From the NCBI RefSeq assembly GCF_032678705.1, contig NZ_JAVTSS010000002.1, positions 1,984,001 through 2,048,000 on the forward strand: a DNA stretch of 64,000 nucleotides, in the 5' to 3' direction. This document shows, in pieces, positions 63,302-64,000 of the stretch; position 1 is the first letter of the stretch, and the number at the start of each line of letters is the position of its first letter. Below the pieces are notes generated by a model. It was not told the origin of the DNA, searched no databases, and saw only the letters and a list, made by a program, of their open reading frames with translations. The DNA comes from Pedobacter frigiditerrae. GTDB lineage: Bacteria > Bacteroidota > Bacteroidia > Sphingobacteriales > Sphingobacteriaceae. A program made the translations under genes and the position numbers.

Positions 63302-64000
63302 ATGGATAATTACGACCAAAAACTAGGCATCAAAGCTTGGGCAGAAGCTGATAGACCGAGAGAAAAATTACTACTTCAAGGTAGAAGGCAATTAACCGAT
63401 GCAGAATTAATAGCTATTCTAATCGGATCTGGCAGTAGAACTGAAACTGCAGTTGATTTAAGCAAGCGTATTCTTAATTTTTATCAGAACGATTTAGCAA
63501 AAGTTGCCAAATTAAGCGTTAAAGACCTTTCTAAATTTAAAGGTATAGGAGAAGCCAAGGCAATTTCTATTGTAGCAGCTTTAGAATTGGGGAGAAGAAG
63601 AAAGGAGTCAGAAAAGGAAGGTCCCGTAAAAATTACTTCCTCAAAGGATGCCTACGAAATTTTGAGAAGCGAGTTGGCAGATTTAGTTCACGAAGAATTT
63701 TGGATTTTGGTGCTCAACAGGGCCAACTTTGTAACCAGCAAACATTTAATAAGCAAAGGCGGACAATCTGGTACAGTTGCAGATCCTAAAGTTATCTTTA
63801 AAGTAGCCATAGAAAATAATGCTGCAAATATAGTTTTAGCTCATAATCATCCCTCTGGTAATTTAAAAGCAAGTTCTGCAGATATTAATCTGACAAAAAA
63901 AATGGTACAAGCAGGCTTGTTGCTCGAAATTCCAATTTATGATCATTTAATTATTACCGATCATTCTTATTTAAGCATGGCTGATGAAAGCTTGATGTAA
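63302..64000 (+). CDS. radC: RadC, JAB-domain DNA repair-associated protein
   Basis: TTG at 63275 is possible, but ATG at 63302 gives MDNYDQKLGIKAWAEADRPR, the normal N terminus, and 232 residues. The UPF0758 N-terminal helix-hairpin-helix region (FKGIGEAKAISIVAALELG) precedes the JAB domain with HNHPSGNLKASSAD near residue 188. It is the full-length chromosomal RadC; the island protein at 23355-23810 is a shortened relative. Its true function is still debated. The stop codon ends exactly at the last base of the window. Confidence 0.93.
   Translation: MDNYDQKLGIKAWAEADRPREKLLLQGRRQLTDAELIAILIGSGSRTETAVDLSKRILNFYQNDLAKVAKLSVKDLSKFKGIGEAKAISIVAALELGRRRKESEKEGPVKITSSKDAYEILRSELADLVHEEFWILVLNRANFVTSKHLISKGGQSGTVADPKVIFKVAIENNAANIVLAHNHPSGNLKASSADINLTKKMVQAGLLLEIPIYDHLIITDHSYLSMADESLM

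Overview
The window is Bacteroidota DNA, most likely from a Sphingobacteriaceae member close to Pedobacter. This rests on AT-rich sequence, a TTG-N19/20-TAnnTTTG promoter at rpsT, the purH / mreBCD-PBP2-rodA gene order, a moxR-DUF58-BatA operon and hairpin intergenic repeats typical of such genomes. The genus is inferred from protein character, not proven.

Bases 1 to about 30,160 are the right-hand part of an integrated genomic island. Its right end is a tyrosine recombinase gene (28947-30101, minus) beside the 3' half of a tRNA whose loop reads as tRNA-Phe(GAA) (30161-30202). The matching left end and the intact tRNA are not in the window, so the island is larger than 30 kb. Everything from 30.2 kb onward looks like ordinary chromosome.

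The island is built from gene modules separated by structured repeats. From 7.4 to 28.1 kb there are eleven copies of a 54-58 bp imperfect palindrome (ends ATATCCAAAA / TTTTGGATAT, core CCTCTTAAATAAAGG). All copies are in the same orientation, all are intergenic, and each lies at the edge of a one- to three-gene module. Companion elements (terminator hairpin, CCCTT..AGGG hairpin, GCTCAGTTCGCAGG element) recur in a fixed order around them. The modules carry a PD-(D/E)XK nuclease pair, a 7.9-kb PLD-SNF2 helicase plus Eco57I-like methylase system, an HNH protein, a NACHT-type ATPase with a RadC-like protein, DUF4760 and PEGA proteins, and small membrane or unknown proteins. The layout resembles an integron cassette array, but the sites do not match canonical attC and the only integrase visible is of the tRNA-island type. 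Two other structured repeat families separate modules in 2.7-7 kb. This cassette-like organisation is the main discovery candidate.

The chromosomal part holds, in order: an exported WD40-caspase protein (30.7-34.1 kb); small conserved proteins, ferritin and a DUF4159 protein (34.2-38.3 kb); a moxR-DUF58-BatA-like membrane operon (38.5-45.6 kb); a TldD-TldE-TldD cluster (45.8-50.5 kb); SRPBCC and VOC proteins, thymidine kinase and an acidic protein (50.6-54 kb); the cell-shape operon mreB-mreC-mreD-PBP2-rodA on the minus strand (54-59.7 kb); purH and purN (60.2-62.5 kb); rpsT; and radC, whose stop codon is the last base of the window.
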